From: Yamagishiella unicocca
Lineage: Eukaryota; Chlorophyta; Chlorophyceae; Chlamydomonadales; Volvocaceae
NCBI GenBank assembly: GCA_003116995.1
Contig: BDSL01000146.1
Coordinates: 62,001-126,000, forward strand
DNA: 64,000 nt
Direction: 5' to 3'
Shown here: positions 1 to 22,003 of the stretch, piece after piece
How the letters are laid out: each line of letters starts with the position of its first letter
Position numbering within the stretch: position 1 is the stretch's first letter
Program-made: the position numbers and the translations under genes
The notes under the pieces: model-generated
Seen by the model: only the letters and a program-made list of their open reading frames with translations
Databases searched by the model: none
What the model was told of the DNA's origin: nothing

Positions 1-108
1 TCATTCCCCCTACCACACCGATCCGCGTCCGCCGGCATTTGTAGTTATGTACGCAAACGATATCCTCTGTAATAGGTGCGACACATTCCGCGCAATATCC
101 CCCCGCAG

Positions 109-9197
<9,089 letters not shown>

Positions 9198-10640
9198 GCG
9201 AGATCTCCCGCCTCGCTCGCCAGCTGCTGGGACTGGGATGTAGGAAGCTGCAGTAGCTGCTGGGACTGGGATGTAGGAGGCTGCAGTACGTAGCTGTGGG
9301 ACTGGGAAGCTAGCTGGCTGGCAGCCAGCCGGCCGCGCAGCGTAGCACGCAGCCGTTCTCGGCTAGTGGCGGGTGCGTGTGAGTGAGGTATTGTGGGGCG
9401 CTGTGGTGTGGTCGGCGCATCTACCTCGGGGGCCGGCCAACTGGTAGCAGGTGGCTAGTGTTTCTGACGTGGGCACGGAGGTGTATTGGTGGGGCCGCAC
9501 TGGGAGTGGGAGCGTGAGCGTGCTGGTGGTACATCGTGCTGTGGGAACATCGTGATACAACGCGTTCAGGCGCCTCTGTGCGGTTTTTGGCGCAACTGTT
9601 GCCGCCACCGTTGGGACGCAGCTGCAGCAGCGTGTACATACGTTGTTTATTGTGACGGAGCCAAAGGCAATGCGAACTGTGGGTATTTATGGTATCAGGA
9701 AGGTGTGCTGCGGCGGAGATGCTAGGTTACACTCATCGTACATTGCACGGCGTAATATATAACCGATGGCTGACTGGCTGACTGGCTGGGGGTGGGACGC
9801 GCATTAGTTACTAGCGTGGGAGGCGCGACTTTTGGGGGTCTGGGGCAGACCCTATCTCCCTGGACGCGATCGCCGCCGTTGCTTGCTGCTGGTTGGCAAC
9901 GGCAAATAATAAGCAGGACGCCATCGATTTGGTGCCGGTCAGGGGCTCCAATTTTACTGGCCTGAGACGAGCTTCGTTCGCAGCGCCCACACCATTCATT
10001 GGCGATGAAACCGGCGCTGAAAATTAACAGCTGTTAACAGGCGTCGCTTATAGGCGTTACCCAAACAGTACCAGGCGATGTTGTTTCTGGCTATCAGGCA
10101 GTACTCATTTTTTATTTGCTCCCCCTTATTTCGGGCTGGGTGCTGGCCCGTTGTGGGGGGACTCTGCTTGGGGCGCATGTGGAGGGCTTCTGTTCGACTT
10201 AATGAAGCGCTCTGCTGGTTGTTCTGACTGAGGGGCTGCTTGGGCTGCAGTTGATGTAATGCTGGTAGGGGCCATTTAGGCTACGTCCCCCTGCGTGGTT
10301 GGCTGGTGTCGCTGCTTGTTCTCTGGCCCCTTGGTCGGGATTCCTGGTGGTTTGCCATACCTCGATTGACTGGTTTGTTCTTCTCCCTGCATCTCTTTCA
10401 GTGTCAGGCGATGCGCCCGATGGCTCTACCTTCTGGTCTGGGGCCCACTGTAACAGTTAGACTAGTACCTGCCAATCGCCTATTTTCCTTGTCCGACCCT
10501 ATCCTCCAAACATCGAAACTTGCTCCCCTGACATTGGGCCGGATACTGGTCCAGACGGGTGCTACGACGGTGTTTTCGACCCACCGGATAGCTCCAGTGA
10601 CAAGCCAACCCGAATGGACGTGCTTAAATGGCGGCCATAT
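9198..10640. other. Intergenic region after the GH9 gene
   Basis: No convincing gene. It contains short direct repeats after the stop codon (AGCTGCTGGGACTGGGATGT twice, 9220-9280), GGCTGACT repeats at 9765-9790 and one minus-strand copy of dispersed repeat family A near 10399-10458. Confidence 0.5.
10399..10458 (-). repeat. Dispersed repeat family A, copy 1
   Basis: Matches, on the minus strand, the core found six more times in the window: GGTTACAGTGGG, then a CCAGACC box, GGTAGA, CCATCGGGCGCATCGCC and TGACACTGA. The diverged body seems to continue down to about 10120. Confidence 0.75.
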
Positions 10641-10673
10641 ATGAATCCGTGTAGGCTAATAGGTTAACGGCGT

Positions 10674-11310
10674 AATCCTTGTGCCCTACGATTCGTTATG
10701 TATGGCGTCGACTCGAGTTGAGTCGCTCGAGCGTTTTTAGTACGAGGAAGACGCCATTTTAAATGGATGTAAGGAAATAAGAGCACTTTGTAAATCACAT
10801 AACGTAATACGCATGCGGTGCACGGTGGGTCTGCCATGCCGCGGAAGTCCAGGCGAAGGGCGGGCGCACCCTGGCCCACTGACGTAATACTGCGGCGTAA
10901 GTAGGAGCGAGCGGGTACGCCTATTACCTCGGGCGCTGCTACCGGCAGCCGATCCGGATTGGCCGATGTATGGGAGATAAATTCATGCTGCCGGCAAGCA
11001 ATAACACACAAGTAAGGTAGCCGCGTACCGACCGTTGGCCAAATGGCTAAGCAAGCATGATTCCTCGGTGGGCGCAACGCCAACCGAGTTCGTGGATGGA
11101 AGCGTACACTATTTGAATTTCATTACAATACTTGTACACACGTGGACATATCTGATTTTATTCGGACGGAACCAAAACGAACCAGCAAGCAAGCAAGCGT
11201 GCGATGGCGTGCGTGCGCCTGGCGACAGCCGCGTTGTGCCACGCCAGCAGGCTGTACACCCACGACCTATGTCACAGAAAACCGTTGACAGAGACAAAAC
11301 GATACAAAAC
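10674..11310 (+). repeat. Repeat family F, left copy (possible old LTR)
   Basis: Direct, diverged copy of 13405-14345. Shared landmarks in the same order: TGCCCTACGATT, GTCGACTCGAGTTGAGTCG, ACGTAATACGCATGCG, CGCGGAAGTCCAGGCGAAG, CTCGGGCGCTGC, GGTAGCCGCGT, CAGCAGGCTGTACA and ACGATACAAAA. With the right copy it flanks about 2.1 kb. No clean TG...CA ends or target-site duplication could be fixed. Confidence 0.5.
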
Positions 11311-13404
11311 GAGAAGCAGAAGCAGAAAAAACCGAGAGCCGCATGATGACATACGACAAGCAGCGAACGCGTGTATGTGCATAGACAGGTGAAGGCGCCT
11401 TTCTTGTACTTATATTCTTGTCCATCCGCGGATCCGGCCGGAGGGTTCCTTCACACACCTAGGAGACCCGCAACGGGAGAATCAGTGGAGCGCCGCCGCA
11501 GTATAGCCATAACAACTGCCCGCTTCGTTCTCATACCAGACAACCCAAGCCCCGAGCAGGACAAGCTCACCCGGGGACAAGGAAAACGAGAAACAAGGGA
11601 AACACCCTGCTGCCACGCAGCAGGGGCTGATCATGGACCCACACCACGTCGTCCGGTCCCTCACACAAAAAGCGAAACGACAGGAAATTACCCGGAAAAA
11701 GGGCTGCCGAGGCTCCAAGGCGGCCCGACCCTTCGGGGGAAGCCCCAACTAGCTAGCACTGCTGCAAAACCCGAAGAAGGGCCCAAACATCCACCACCTC
11801 ACGACGGATGGCACGATCTTGGAGATCGAACCCAGGGACAGCAAGAGGGCCACTAGGTAGCCCCGCCCGACCCTATAAGGCCCGCAGCCGTAACCCGCCC
11901 AATCTCCATGGCAATCAAGGCGCGCGGCCCGGACCAGCACATCCCAACACACGCAGGGTCGTCCGGCGGGGTCCGCCTGTACCAACCAGGCCTGCGCCCA
12001 GGTCGCCCTTCACCAATCCGGACCGCAAGTTGGTCAACCCCATACAGCTCTTTATGGGCAGGCTTCGACTTCACCCCAGCTGCAGACCATAGTCGCCTGA
12101 ACATGTGGTGCAGGGCAGCAAGGGCCTGTGGCTGTACATGCTCGTCATCGCCCCCAAGCGCTTCTCGCACATGCAGCCCAGCCATGTGCCACCCGTCGAG
12201 CTTCCGCTACCCCGGCCAGCTGCACAGCCGTCCCAACCCGAACAGTCATCTTCCGCCAGATACGGGCGGGCCCCCTCCCAGCCAACCGCCGTCTCCTCTG
12301 TGTTCTGTCTCCTCCTGCTGGTGACGGCCCGCCACCCGCCACCCACCCCCAGCCCCGCATGCGTCCGGTTAGGGAGAATATATACTTGCTAGCGGATTGT
12401 CTGTGCGCTTATGTTCTTGTCTGCGGGCAAACGGGTGTTCGTTTGTGCTCTCGCATTTTCCGGTCGTCCCCCGAGGCGGCGCGGCACGACTTCGGCATCC
12501 TGATACGGACGCTGATGGCCCTGTCCGGTGCATACATCTTCGCCCACAAGTGCAAGGTCTGTATTCGGGCAGATCGGGGCGTCACCGCGTTTCGCTATCC
12601 CATCTCCCGCCACCTCATCAAGTTCTCCACCAAGTTCTGCGCCAAAATACTGGCCTCTCGAACCAGTTATCTACACCGCGCGGGGTCCTTGTTTCGGTCG
12701 ACGTTTTACATACTGCCACAGAAGTGGTTAAGTCCCAGGTATTGTCAATGCCATTCAGCCGAATGCCCACCTGTCTCAGCCTGAATCCTCATCCCCCTCC
12801 CGGCAGTCGTTTGAAGCCTTTCAGAGCTTCAGGCTTCAGAAACCAGCCCAGGCTTCGGCTGGCTGGGCCCCCTGCGTGGGCAGGCAGCTGAATGTCCAGG
12901 GGACTCAGCCCGAAGGGCCCCTACTGGCCCCTTTTCCCCACCGCCCTCCCGCCAGGCGTTTGAAGCCCTTCAGAGCTTCAGTACCAGATACGAATTGAAA
13001 GGCATCATTCTTCAATTACTGCGCACGTACGCGTCGCCGCCAGCAGGTTTCGAATTGTGTCGGACTGCCAGACCCTCGCTGCCGGACCTACGCGGCTGGG
13101 AGCAACTAACTAACATGGACTATGATGATGCGTGCATGGTGCACATCTCCCAAACTGAAATAGCATAACTGTATCGCGATTCGGTTTTGGGATTGTTCGC
13201 TAGGACGCGTCGGCATCCTTCGGTCCCTGCCCCTGCACTCAGCGATTAGCTGACAGACCCTGACAGACTGGCTTGTGGCAGCAGCAGTACTTCTGTCGGG
13301 TAGCCGCTGACGAGCATAACCCATCCACGTGAACGTGTTGAATGGCGGCCGCATGCATGTATCTGCGTTAGCTTTCCTAAAAACGGCTATCGTTTGGAAT
13401 CGGT
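11311..13404 (+). other. Segment between the two family F repeats, possible degenerate element interior
   Basis: Open but unrecognised reading, best at 12440-12740 (a stretch with HDFGILIRTLMALSGAYIFAHKC followed by FRYPISRHLIKFSTKFCAKIL). Frames shift and no Met-to-stop gene is convincing. Two copies of a GTTTGAAGCC...CAGAGCTTCAG motif lie at about 12808 and 12957. If the flanks are LTRs this is the interior of an old non-autonomous or broken retroelement; otherwise it is ordinary intergenic DNA. Confidence 0.3.
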
Positions 13405-14345
13405 GGCAGATCCTTGATGCCCTACGATTAGCTCGTCATGACGTCAACTCGAATTGAGTCGATAGAGTCTATCTTCCTGCGTTTTTTCAACAAGGAAAAC
13501 GTCATTAGAAATAAAAATAAGGATAAAGGAGCGCTGTGTAAAGGGCGTAACGTAATCCGCATGCGCGCGGTGCGCTCTGGGTCTGCTACTGTGCGTGATG
13601 CCGCGGAAGTCCAGGCGAAGAGCGGGCGCGATGACGTAAGAGGACGGGACAAACAACGGGACTAGCTTTAAGTACTTAATTCGCTGAGAGCTGTAGGCTA
13701 GGACATCAGGTACATCTACATGTGCACATGCATGCGGATCTAAAACGCACTTTGTCCTACACACAGTACCTGTTGCAGCTGCGTGTGCTACCTACCTACC
13801 TGCTTTGAAGCGCGACCTGCAGCAAGGACTCACGTCCACTGGCGTTAGGCTGCACACTTCAACACGTCTACCTCAACCAGAGGAAGCCTACTTGCAACAT
13901 ACATTTTGTCGAAATCGAACTCCCTCGCTCAGCGCAGGTAGGAAGGGTGGGCGAATGCCGGCGGGCTGCTTGCACGCTTGCATGCCGTAAGTGCGTGGTA
14001 GTAGCGAGTACGCCTACCTAGAACCTCGGGCGCTGCATCGTTTATATACGTTTATTCTGGCAACCGCAAACAAGTAAAGTAGGTAGCCGCGTTAGACCTT
14101 CGGCGGCCGAACTAACGGCTAATAATCAGCAACGCGCCGGAAAGCCAAGGGAGCTCGGGGACGCCGCGGAAGCACGCATATATGTGTCCATTACAAATGC
14201 GTGTACCCGGGCTTGGTGTTAGGATAGTCGGCGAAATGGGTACAGACCAGCCGTGCGTTGTGTCGGACGACAGCCGCAGCAGTATGCCACGTCAGCAGGC
14301 TGTACATACACCCACGCGCACGCCGCACGATACAAAAGAACAAAC
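13405..14345 (+). repeat. Repeat family F, right copy (possible old LTR)
   Basis: Diverged direct repeat of 10674-11310 (landmarks listed there). It ends about 290 bases before the protease start codon, so part of that gene's promoter may derive from this repeat. Confidence 0.5.
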
Positions 14346-14634
14346 TGCGAAAGAATATACCTGATGAATAGAAAAGTACAGCAGCAGATGGCTTACCTTG
14401 CTCATATATCGACATGACATAACAATTCGTTATTTCACATCCGCGCTAATACTTACGCATGCATACAAACTAACGTTTCAAAAACCTTGCTCCCACACGC
14501 CCCCTTCTATCTGCTGCGTGCTTACATATTTCTATGGTGGCGCCTGCATACACCTGCTGCAGGTACAACATACATACCTTCTTGGTTGAAAACCCTAATA
14601 TTACAGCTGCGCACGCAAGTGTTTGTGCGTTCTG

Positions 14635-17600
14635 ATGGCCAAGAGAGGCGACACTTCGTCGCGATCGCCTGCTGCTGCGATGACGGTGCAACGCGCATCT
14701 GTGCTCCTCGCCGCGCTAACGATCGCGTTGGTAGTGTGCGCTCCCACGACTAGCTCTTACAAGCCGCCGACCAAGGTTTCCGCTGCGCCTGTCACAAAGA
14801 CGGCCTCGCTACGGGCGCAAAGCCTCGGCATCGTTGCTACTCTTCAAGGCATGGTAGGTAAATACGTTGTTGTAATAACGGTTACAGTGGGCTCCAGACC
14901 AAGAGGTAGAACCATCGGGCACATCGGGTACATACGTATATTTTTGTAGGGACCAGATTGTGGTGCTAATTTGTGTAGGGACCAGATTGCAATGGTCTCG
15001 TAAGATATGTAGGAAATGCGATAATCTTGAGATAGGACGGAGGAACATACATGTGTGCGCATACGTGTGTGCGCACTGATCGGAAGCCTAGGTCGCTCGG
15101 TGTGTAATTATTGGTTTGTGCCTGGCATGGTGTATGTGTATGCAGTAACAGCAGCAGCAGCAGAAGGTAGGAAAATAGTCGATTAATATTATATTACTTA
15201 GAAAATGCCAAAGCGGCGATATGTGCGGCTGATGACGTGCAGATGCCCTTGATATGGAACCGGCCGGTTCCGCGGGGGGCTCCATCCCCACAGAACTTAA
15301 TACATCGTCAATCACCCATGCATCCGCCCACTTACTTATTACCCGCCCATCGGCCATCGGTACGTGTTTTTTCCCATGTTTCTAAAAGAAAACGCTTACG
15401 CACGTTTTAAAACGTCCGTCCATCCGTAATTTCATTGGCTGGTTCACATACATATATACACGCACACTTACCCTCCTACCTCGCGCCCTGTTTATTAATG
15501 TCGTCGTCAGGATCCGGTGGATGCCTACAAGCGCTACCAGGTTAGCTTCAAGAAGGTGTCCATGCCCAAGGTAGGTGTGTACGACGGACGGATTTAATTG
15601 GCAGTACGTAGCTAGCATAACATGCAGCTAGCAGCAGCAGCAGCAGCAGCAGCAGCATACATCCCGTCCGCCATTAACAATGTTGGCAATGCGGGCATTG
15701 TAAATCCACTAATCCGGTGGAGCGGGCATATAGATAGGGGCCGAGTCCGCCCCTCAGTTCCCCACCCCCTTAATACACGCCAGGCTCCGGCGCCGGCGTA
15801 ATATCATTATTTTTATTAATCCACTAACGCTTATCTGACACCAACGGCCTTACTTCGTCCAACATTCCCGCTGTTGTCGTACGTCATACATGTTCTGTTT
15901 CCGCCACCGCGTTGCAGGCTGACTCGACACGTCAGTCCATCTTTTCAGCAAACCTTGCCAAGATCAAAGAGACGAACAGCAACACGAAGCTGAAATATGT
16001 GGTGGGTGCAGTGTGTGCCTTGATGCACCTTTCCTTCGCATAGAGTTATGTTACAAGTGAGCTAACAATAATCGGCGGTGACCACTGCGCCTACCCGCGC
16101 CAAGCAGCAGCGTGGTATAGAATGAAAGCGCCAAGCAGCAGCGTGGTATAGAATGAAATGCACACATGAACCTATAGGAACCTATAGAAATGGACGACAT
16201 AATGGTTGCAAAGTGAGTAAGCGAGCTAGGCTCGGCGTCATGCTTGCACAGATCGAAATATGGCTTACGCGTAGATAGGCGAGCATCGAGCCCCATCCAT
16301 ATCCATATATATATGGATCGCTCATCACCATAAATGCATCGCCAAGTGACTATGCATCCAACCGTCACCGTCTGCCGTCGTCGTACGTCTAGGCAACCTG
16401 CAACAAGTTCACTGATGCCACTTCAACGGAGCGAGGAAAGCTGCTGGGGCTGAAGAAGCCAACCTCTGGTCGGCGGTCTCTAGTCCATCTAAATGCGGCG
16501 ATTGGAGAGATTGGAAACTGGACGGTGATGGCTGCCAGGAGCCGATCATTGCTCCAGGGCGATGCCTCCGATGTGCCCGATTGGTCTATGGTCATACCCG
16601 CGGTCAAGAACCAGGGCGGCTGCGGCAGCTGCTGGGTAGGTCCGCGGTATGGCCATACATACATACACGCACATGCATTCCAACTGTATGTTGCATGCCC
16701 AACGTTATCCTCCACGTTATCCAACGTTATCCAGTTATCCTCCATGTATGCGCAGACGTGAGCCGGAAGTCCATTTCCTTTCTTAATGACATACGTACAT
16801 GCATTTCATTTTCGTTTCCAGAGATGTCCAGTTCTACTTCGTCACTTGCGTGCATTATTGCGGGGCGTATTGTTATGTCCGTCGCTGCAGGCTTTCGCAT
16901 CGGCGTGTGTAACGGAGGCCGGCCACTTCATCAACACGAACGAAGTGATTTCTCTATCGGAGAAGCAACTTGTGGACTGCAACACTGCTAATGGCGGCTG
17001 CAACGGCGGCTGGTACGACCCAGCGTTCGATTACATCAAGTCCAAGGGTCTTACAACGAGTGCCTCCTACCCATACATGGCACAGAAGGACACTTGCCCC
17101 ACCGCCAACTTCCCTGCAAGTGCGTCCAAGTTGAAATCGTACACCGCGCTGGCATCCAACAACGAGAACGCAATGCTTGAGGTGAGCCAAGTAACGACTG
17201 TCGTGTCGTGCATGCCATACCACGCATGCGTGCCTACGTATAGTCGCACTATTATCAGGGCGAACTCGTGCGCTGATTTCTTCAGTAGGATGCTTGTTGC
17301 TTGCCCACAGACATAGAGTTACGTACGTTCTCTCATTGCTGGTGCCGTCGCTGCATGCATCGATCGTTAGCATCCTAGTAGTACATGCTTTACAGATCAA
17401 GATCTACTGTATCTGTCTCCTGAAAACAACCTGCCCATCCACCCGTGCATCTCTCCAGGCCCTGAAGAAAGCCCCCATCGCTGTAGCAGTCACCGCCGAC
17501 GATAGCTGGTTCTTTTATGGGGGTGGAGTCTTCACGTCTGATACCTGTGGCGGCGATGTCAACCACGCCGTTGTCATTGTGGGCGCCGGAGTTGACTTTG

Positions 17601-20600
17601 ACACCAATGCACCCTTCTGGCTGGTTCGGAATTCATGGGGATCCGACTGGGGCGAGAATGGCTACATTCGAATTGCCCGAGGCTCGACAGGGAGCCGTGG
17701 CATGTGCAACATCGCCATGTACCCATACCAAGTCACGAGTAAGTAAATAGTTGGATATTTGGCATGTCTAGCCTGACCTACCTTGCTTATCTCGGCATAC
17801 ACATCTACTGTTTCATTAGTTGCAGGGTATAGCTAGGTAGAACTTTATTTCATGTTTAACAGACATTTCCTAGGTAGCCCATCATATGTAAATATTGATA
17901 CATAAGCGCAACCAGGCGCAACCAACCTTGGTTCCTGTGTTTCCTTACGTACGTACCTGCGTGCAGGTGCGGACGTCCCCAGTAATAAACCTACTCCGCC
18001 TCCAAACAATGGCTGTACGACAACCACCTACGTTTTCAAGTCCACAGATTCGCTTTCTTCCGTGGCGGTGAAGTACCGCACCACTGTTTCGCAAATCTTG
18101 ATCGATAACAAGTGGAACCCCTCATCGCCAGTGTTGGTGGGCACCAGCCTCACCATAACTTGCCCAGGTGTGTAGCTAGGCGCTTGGTTGCTTGCGGTGC
18201 GTGGATTACTTGGTTAGGAGCTCGATAACGTGCGGTTCGCAGCAGGTGAAAACGAAAAACACTATGAACACCTGCTGCTGATCGTTGCTGAGCCCTACGT
18301 ACCCTACATTATTACAATACCTACCTGCGGTGCTTTCTATCTACCTATGGACGAATGTTGTTGTAACGGCGGTTACAGTGGGTTCCAGACCAAGAGGTAG
18401 AACGAACCATCGGGCGCATCGCCTGACACTGAACAAGACGGAGGAATGTGTGGCTGTGTGCTTACGGCATGCACAAATTATTCATATATATAAATTTCCT
18501 TATAAGCCGTTGTCTTTCTTTCGTGGTACGCATACGTACATACAGTTGCCGGTGGAACATGGAGTGAGCCGTACGGGACATGGAGCAACGACGGCGTGGT
18601 GCAGATTCCTACGGTCAGGGTTTGCCCGTTCGGCGAGTACGCCGTGGCCTTTTATGTCAAGCCCAGTATGTGGTACACAGCAGGTTATTGGACCGGCAGC
18701 ACCTGGGTGGGCACGATTATCATGGCCTGCAGCGGTGGTTCCACACTCGCTATCGATGCGCAGCCGAACTTCAACCCAGGCTGGGCGGACGGCACTACGA
18801 GCCAGGCTAACGGTACGTGCCGGACGCATGCGGCTTGCTGTGCTTGGTAGTGGAGGGTGCGTGGTGGGCAGGGACTGCTTAACAACCCATGTAGTTTGCA
18901 GGACGATATCTATTAGATACTGTAGTGGACGCCATTGCCTCAACTGCTTACCTTGCTTGCATTGTTTCCATGTATCCTACTAGCTAGCTATGTGTCGTCC
19001 GAACGTGTCCGAATTGTGCGGCAATCACTGAAGTAGGTAATACCCAAGCTGCCACAGGCTAAGACAGAAGAAGATAAAAGGCCCATAGAATAGAAGAAGA
19101 AGAAGGCCAATAATCGAATCATATCTATCGATCAGAGCCTAAAAAACGAGTAAAAAAAGGCAATCAAAACGGTCGCCGACGTCTAGCTAGCTTAGTAATG
19201 AGCGGTGGCAACTACGTAGAGTCACGTTATATATTTATCCTACTAGCTATGTGTCCGGACCCGTTTGCGTATGCCCCGCCGCGCAGGCTTCTCCAGTATT
19301 CCGTTCCGCTCGGGATCGGCTGTGGACAGCATGTTCGGGGTCGGCGCCCAGACAGGTGGCGAGGTGTCGTTCAACTGCCCCACAGACACGGTGGTTACCG
19401 GCTTTGCCGGGGGGGCGACTAGCGAGTACCCAACGGGCTGGATTGCAAACCTCCAGTTCTTGTGCCAGAGTAAGTGCGGATTATTGACACGGAGGAAAAC
19501 GTTTTCCTTTTGTTGATACTTACAGTAGCTACATCATCACCACGCACGACGCGTACATGGCTTTGTGCACGCAGCAGGCTGCTGGTGCTAGCTCGCTACG
19601 CATACGCCAACACGCGCCAACTAGTACTTATGCACGCAGCAGGCTGCTGGTGCTAGCTACGCATACGTCAACTAGTATTTGTGCTCGCAGCAGGCTGCTG
19701 GTGCGTGCTAGCTACGCATACGCCAACTAGCAACGTCTTGTAGATTATTGTTATTAAGGAACGAACAGCAGCCGAGCGTTTGTTATGTGAGCGTACGTGT
19801 GCATGTAACGGGTCCGTAAATATGCGTTTCAGTACAAATTTATTTAGATCCATGCCAACACCTTCATCCCTTTACTTGCAGATCCTTTCAACAGCCAGAC
19901 CAAGCTGCGCGCCCTGCGCTCGAGCCCCTTCGTACGGGTGGCCTCGGGCCTCTCCTGCAGCGCGTACGTCGCCACCGCCACCGACACCTGGTTTTCGATT
20001 GCGGCTACTAAGCGCGTTGAAATTGTGGAGCTGATGCGCTCCAACCCGGCCATCAACCGCAACGTGAAGTCGGGAGACAAGCTGTTTCTGCCGCCCTGCG
20101 TGAACGGAGGTACGTTAGCTGCAGTACGTAGCTCGCTAGTCCTTGCAGACTGCTACGTGCGTGCTTACCTTGCTTACGATGACACCACCGATTGATAGCA
20201 TGTCCATTGGGGATGGGACTATCCACGCACGCACGCACCGACAGGAGCGATTGTAGTAGTAGGTAGCTAGCTGGAAGGAATTGATTGTGTGGTGTATACA
20301 TTCCGAACGTTTATATACATAATCATACGTTCACGCATGATATCTCCTTTCTTACCCTTACTTAAATATACTTTTCGGTGCGTCCCCTCCTCCATACCTA
20401 CCTACATGGTTTGTTGCTCCCGCCCCGGTGGGGCTCTGACAGAGCGAGTGTGTAACGGAGTCTTTGCAGTAAACATTTGTACCGTTTTTCCTTTGTTACC
20501 ATTTATTTTACGCCGACATGCGCATGCCAATAATTGCTCACACGTATGCATACATGTGCGACCGCATTGATTATGACCCGGTGCCATGACTAACTGCCTC

Positions 20601-20698
20601 GCTCCAACCAAATAAACCTTGCTTTGCACGCAGTGCTGCAAGGTACTAAGGTCAGCGGTGTCGCTGCAGCGAAGCCGCTGACAAGCAGCATGCCATGA
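14635..20698 (+). CDS. Secreted papain-family (C1A) cysteine protease with C-terminal LysM modules
   Basis: Cysteine endopeptidase, probably secreted to the extracellular matrix. Exons: 14635-14853, 15511-15570, 15918-16001, 16393-16635, 16891-17181, 17459-17738, 17967-18167, 18546-18812, 19287-19469, 19882-20109, 20634-20698; these sum to 2121 nt, 706 residues plus stop, with phases agreeing throughout. A hydrophobic signal segment (VLLAALTIALVV) follows the second in-frame ATG (14680), an alternative start. The next exons hold a short I29-like propeptide. The C1A domain has the oxyanion Gln and catalytic Cys in NQGGCGSCW, the His in GGDVNHAVVIVGAG and the Asn in LVRNSWGSDWG, so the active site is complete. 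Exon 17967-18167 encodes a LysM-like module (TTTYVFKSTDSLSSVAVKY...). Two exons (18546-19469) form an unrecognised Cys-containing domain. Exon 19882-20109 is a second LysM-like module ending VKSGDKLFLPPC. Volvox proteases with chitin-binding modules are a known precedent (from memory). Confidence 0.92.
14868..14930 (+). repeat. Dispersed repeat family A, copy 2, inside protease intron 1
   Basis: Begins GTTGTTGTAATAACGGTTAC and continues through the CCAGACCAAGAGGTAGAACC core to CATCGGGCACATCG. Just downstream TGTAGGGACCAGATTG occurs twice. Confidence 0.8.
15625..15657. repeat. (GCA)n microsatellite
   Basis: About ten GCA units in protease intron 15571-15917. Confidence 0.9.
18354..18438 (+). 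repeat. Dispersed repeat family A, copy 3, inside a protease intron
   Basis: GTTGTTGTAACGGCGGTTAC followed by the conserved core to TGACACTGAACAAGACGGAGG, in the intron 18168-18545. Confidence 0.85.
19545..19735. repeat. Minisatellite of about 55 bp in protease intron
   Basis: Three to four units carry GCAGCAGGCTGCTGGTG followed by GCTACGCATACG and CAACTAG. The GCAGCAGGCTGC core is nearly palindromic. Confidence 0.8.
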
Positions 20699-22003
20699 CC
20701 GGGCTAGCTACATTATTATTCCGCGCCGCTAAAGTGCGCATGTGCGTGGATGGTCCAAGCAATGAAGATTCGCTTCACTCGGCGCTTTGGACGACGTTAG
20801 CGGTGTTTCCTATGAAGAATGTTTATGTACGTGCAGCAATACACGCGCAGGCACATTGCCGTAGCTGGAATAATTATTATTATTACATTACGCCGGCACT
20901 AGGCCTGGCATGTTGTTAAGGGGGCGGGGCGGTGAGGGCATCAGTACACCCTATACGCTCGCGCCACCAGTACCAATCCACCTCAGCTGGAATAATCCTA
21001 CGTGACTATATACATTATATTATTACATGCTTCTAACGAGAATCGTATCGCTGCGGAATGACGCATGCATGCAGTGATGAAGATAGACGCGTATACATTC
21101 ACCAATCTATCAGTTACTGTCGCCACTGTTACAAATTACCACTACGGTCTGGAAAGGTTACAGGGACCCAAAGTTCTGTTCTTTTCGGAATTGTTTTCGT
21201 TCGGCCATTCTGTATATGAGCGACTGTGCACGCACTAGTCTGGCATACGCGTTTGGGACCCAGCCAAGGTATGTAGTGAGGTGCGGCGGTGATTACGTCT
21301 GTATATATGTGAGGTGTGGGGACATTCTGCATTGCGCCGCAGGTCGTTTGGTCGGACGTCTTGAGCAGTTGTAATTAATGGCAATTCTTTGTTACATTGC
21401 ATCTGTTGGCTTTCACGCTAATTTCTGCCGGTTTCTACCATCCCATCCATATCCTTTCAATGACAAACGCATACCTGTAACAAAAAGCTGTAATGGTTGG
21501 CATTGCGTACGTTCTGGCCATTTGGCGTTCCAAACTACGTAGTCACTTCTCACGTGTGGTGTCGTAAATGACGTTTTGGCGAATACGACAGCCCTGATCA
21601 GCACTTTTGGCGGCGGCACCGGAACCATCCTTGGTCTGTATAATAAAAGCGCACGGCACTAGTCTGGCATGCTCGTTTGGGACACAACGTATGTATGTAT
21701 AAGGTGCGGCGGCGGCGATTACGTCTGTGAGGTGTGAGGACCCATGCATTCTGCATTATTACGCCGCAGGTAGGTTGCGGAATGCAGCAATAATGGATTG
21801 TGATGGTCGCTACTCACGATGATGCGTGGAAGCAGCTGCCCCAACACACACATACATTGCATAACGCAACGCGCTATTTGTTTATTTCACCACTTGGGAC
21901 GACCCACCATCCACCGCCCCACGCCAGCCAATCAAACAAACGAATCTATCTACCGACGCCATCCATAACGTATGTACTTAAACAAATAAACGCTGGTGCT
22001 GTT
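20699..22003. other. Intergenic repeats between protease gene and copia elements
   Basis: No gene seen. It holds a SINE/LINE tail copy (20875-20984) and a direct repeat of about 110 bp (GCACTAGTCTGGCAT...TTACGTCTGT...CGCCGCAGG) at 21234-21345 and 21656-21775. A phrase GGTTACAGGGACCCAAAGT at 21154-21172 recurs at 36283-36301. Confidence 0.6.
20875..20984 (-). mobile_element. 5'-truncated SINE-B/LINE tail with target-site duplication
   Basis: Minus-strand insertion: (TAA)n tail at its low-coordinate end, then the shared tail sequence (GCCGGCACTAGGCCTGGCAT, GGGGGCGGGGCGGTGAGGG, CACCCTATACGCTCGCGCC). It is flanked by a perfect 12-bp duplication AGCTGGAATAAT at 20863-20874 and 20985-20996. Confidence 0.85.

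Noticed and set aside
10674..14345. Firm call of an LTR retrotransposon
   Set aside because: The direct repeats are too diverged to fix ends, and no pol domain or target-site duplication was seen; kept only as a possibility.
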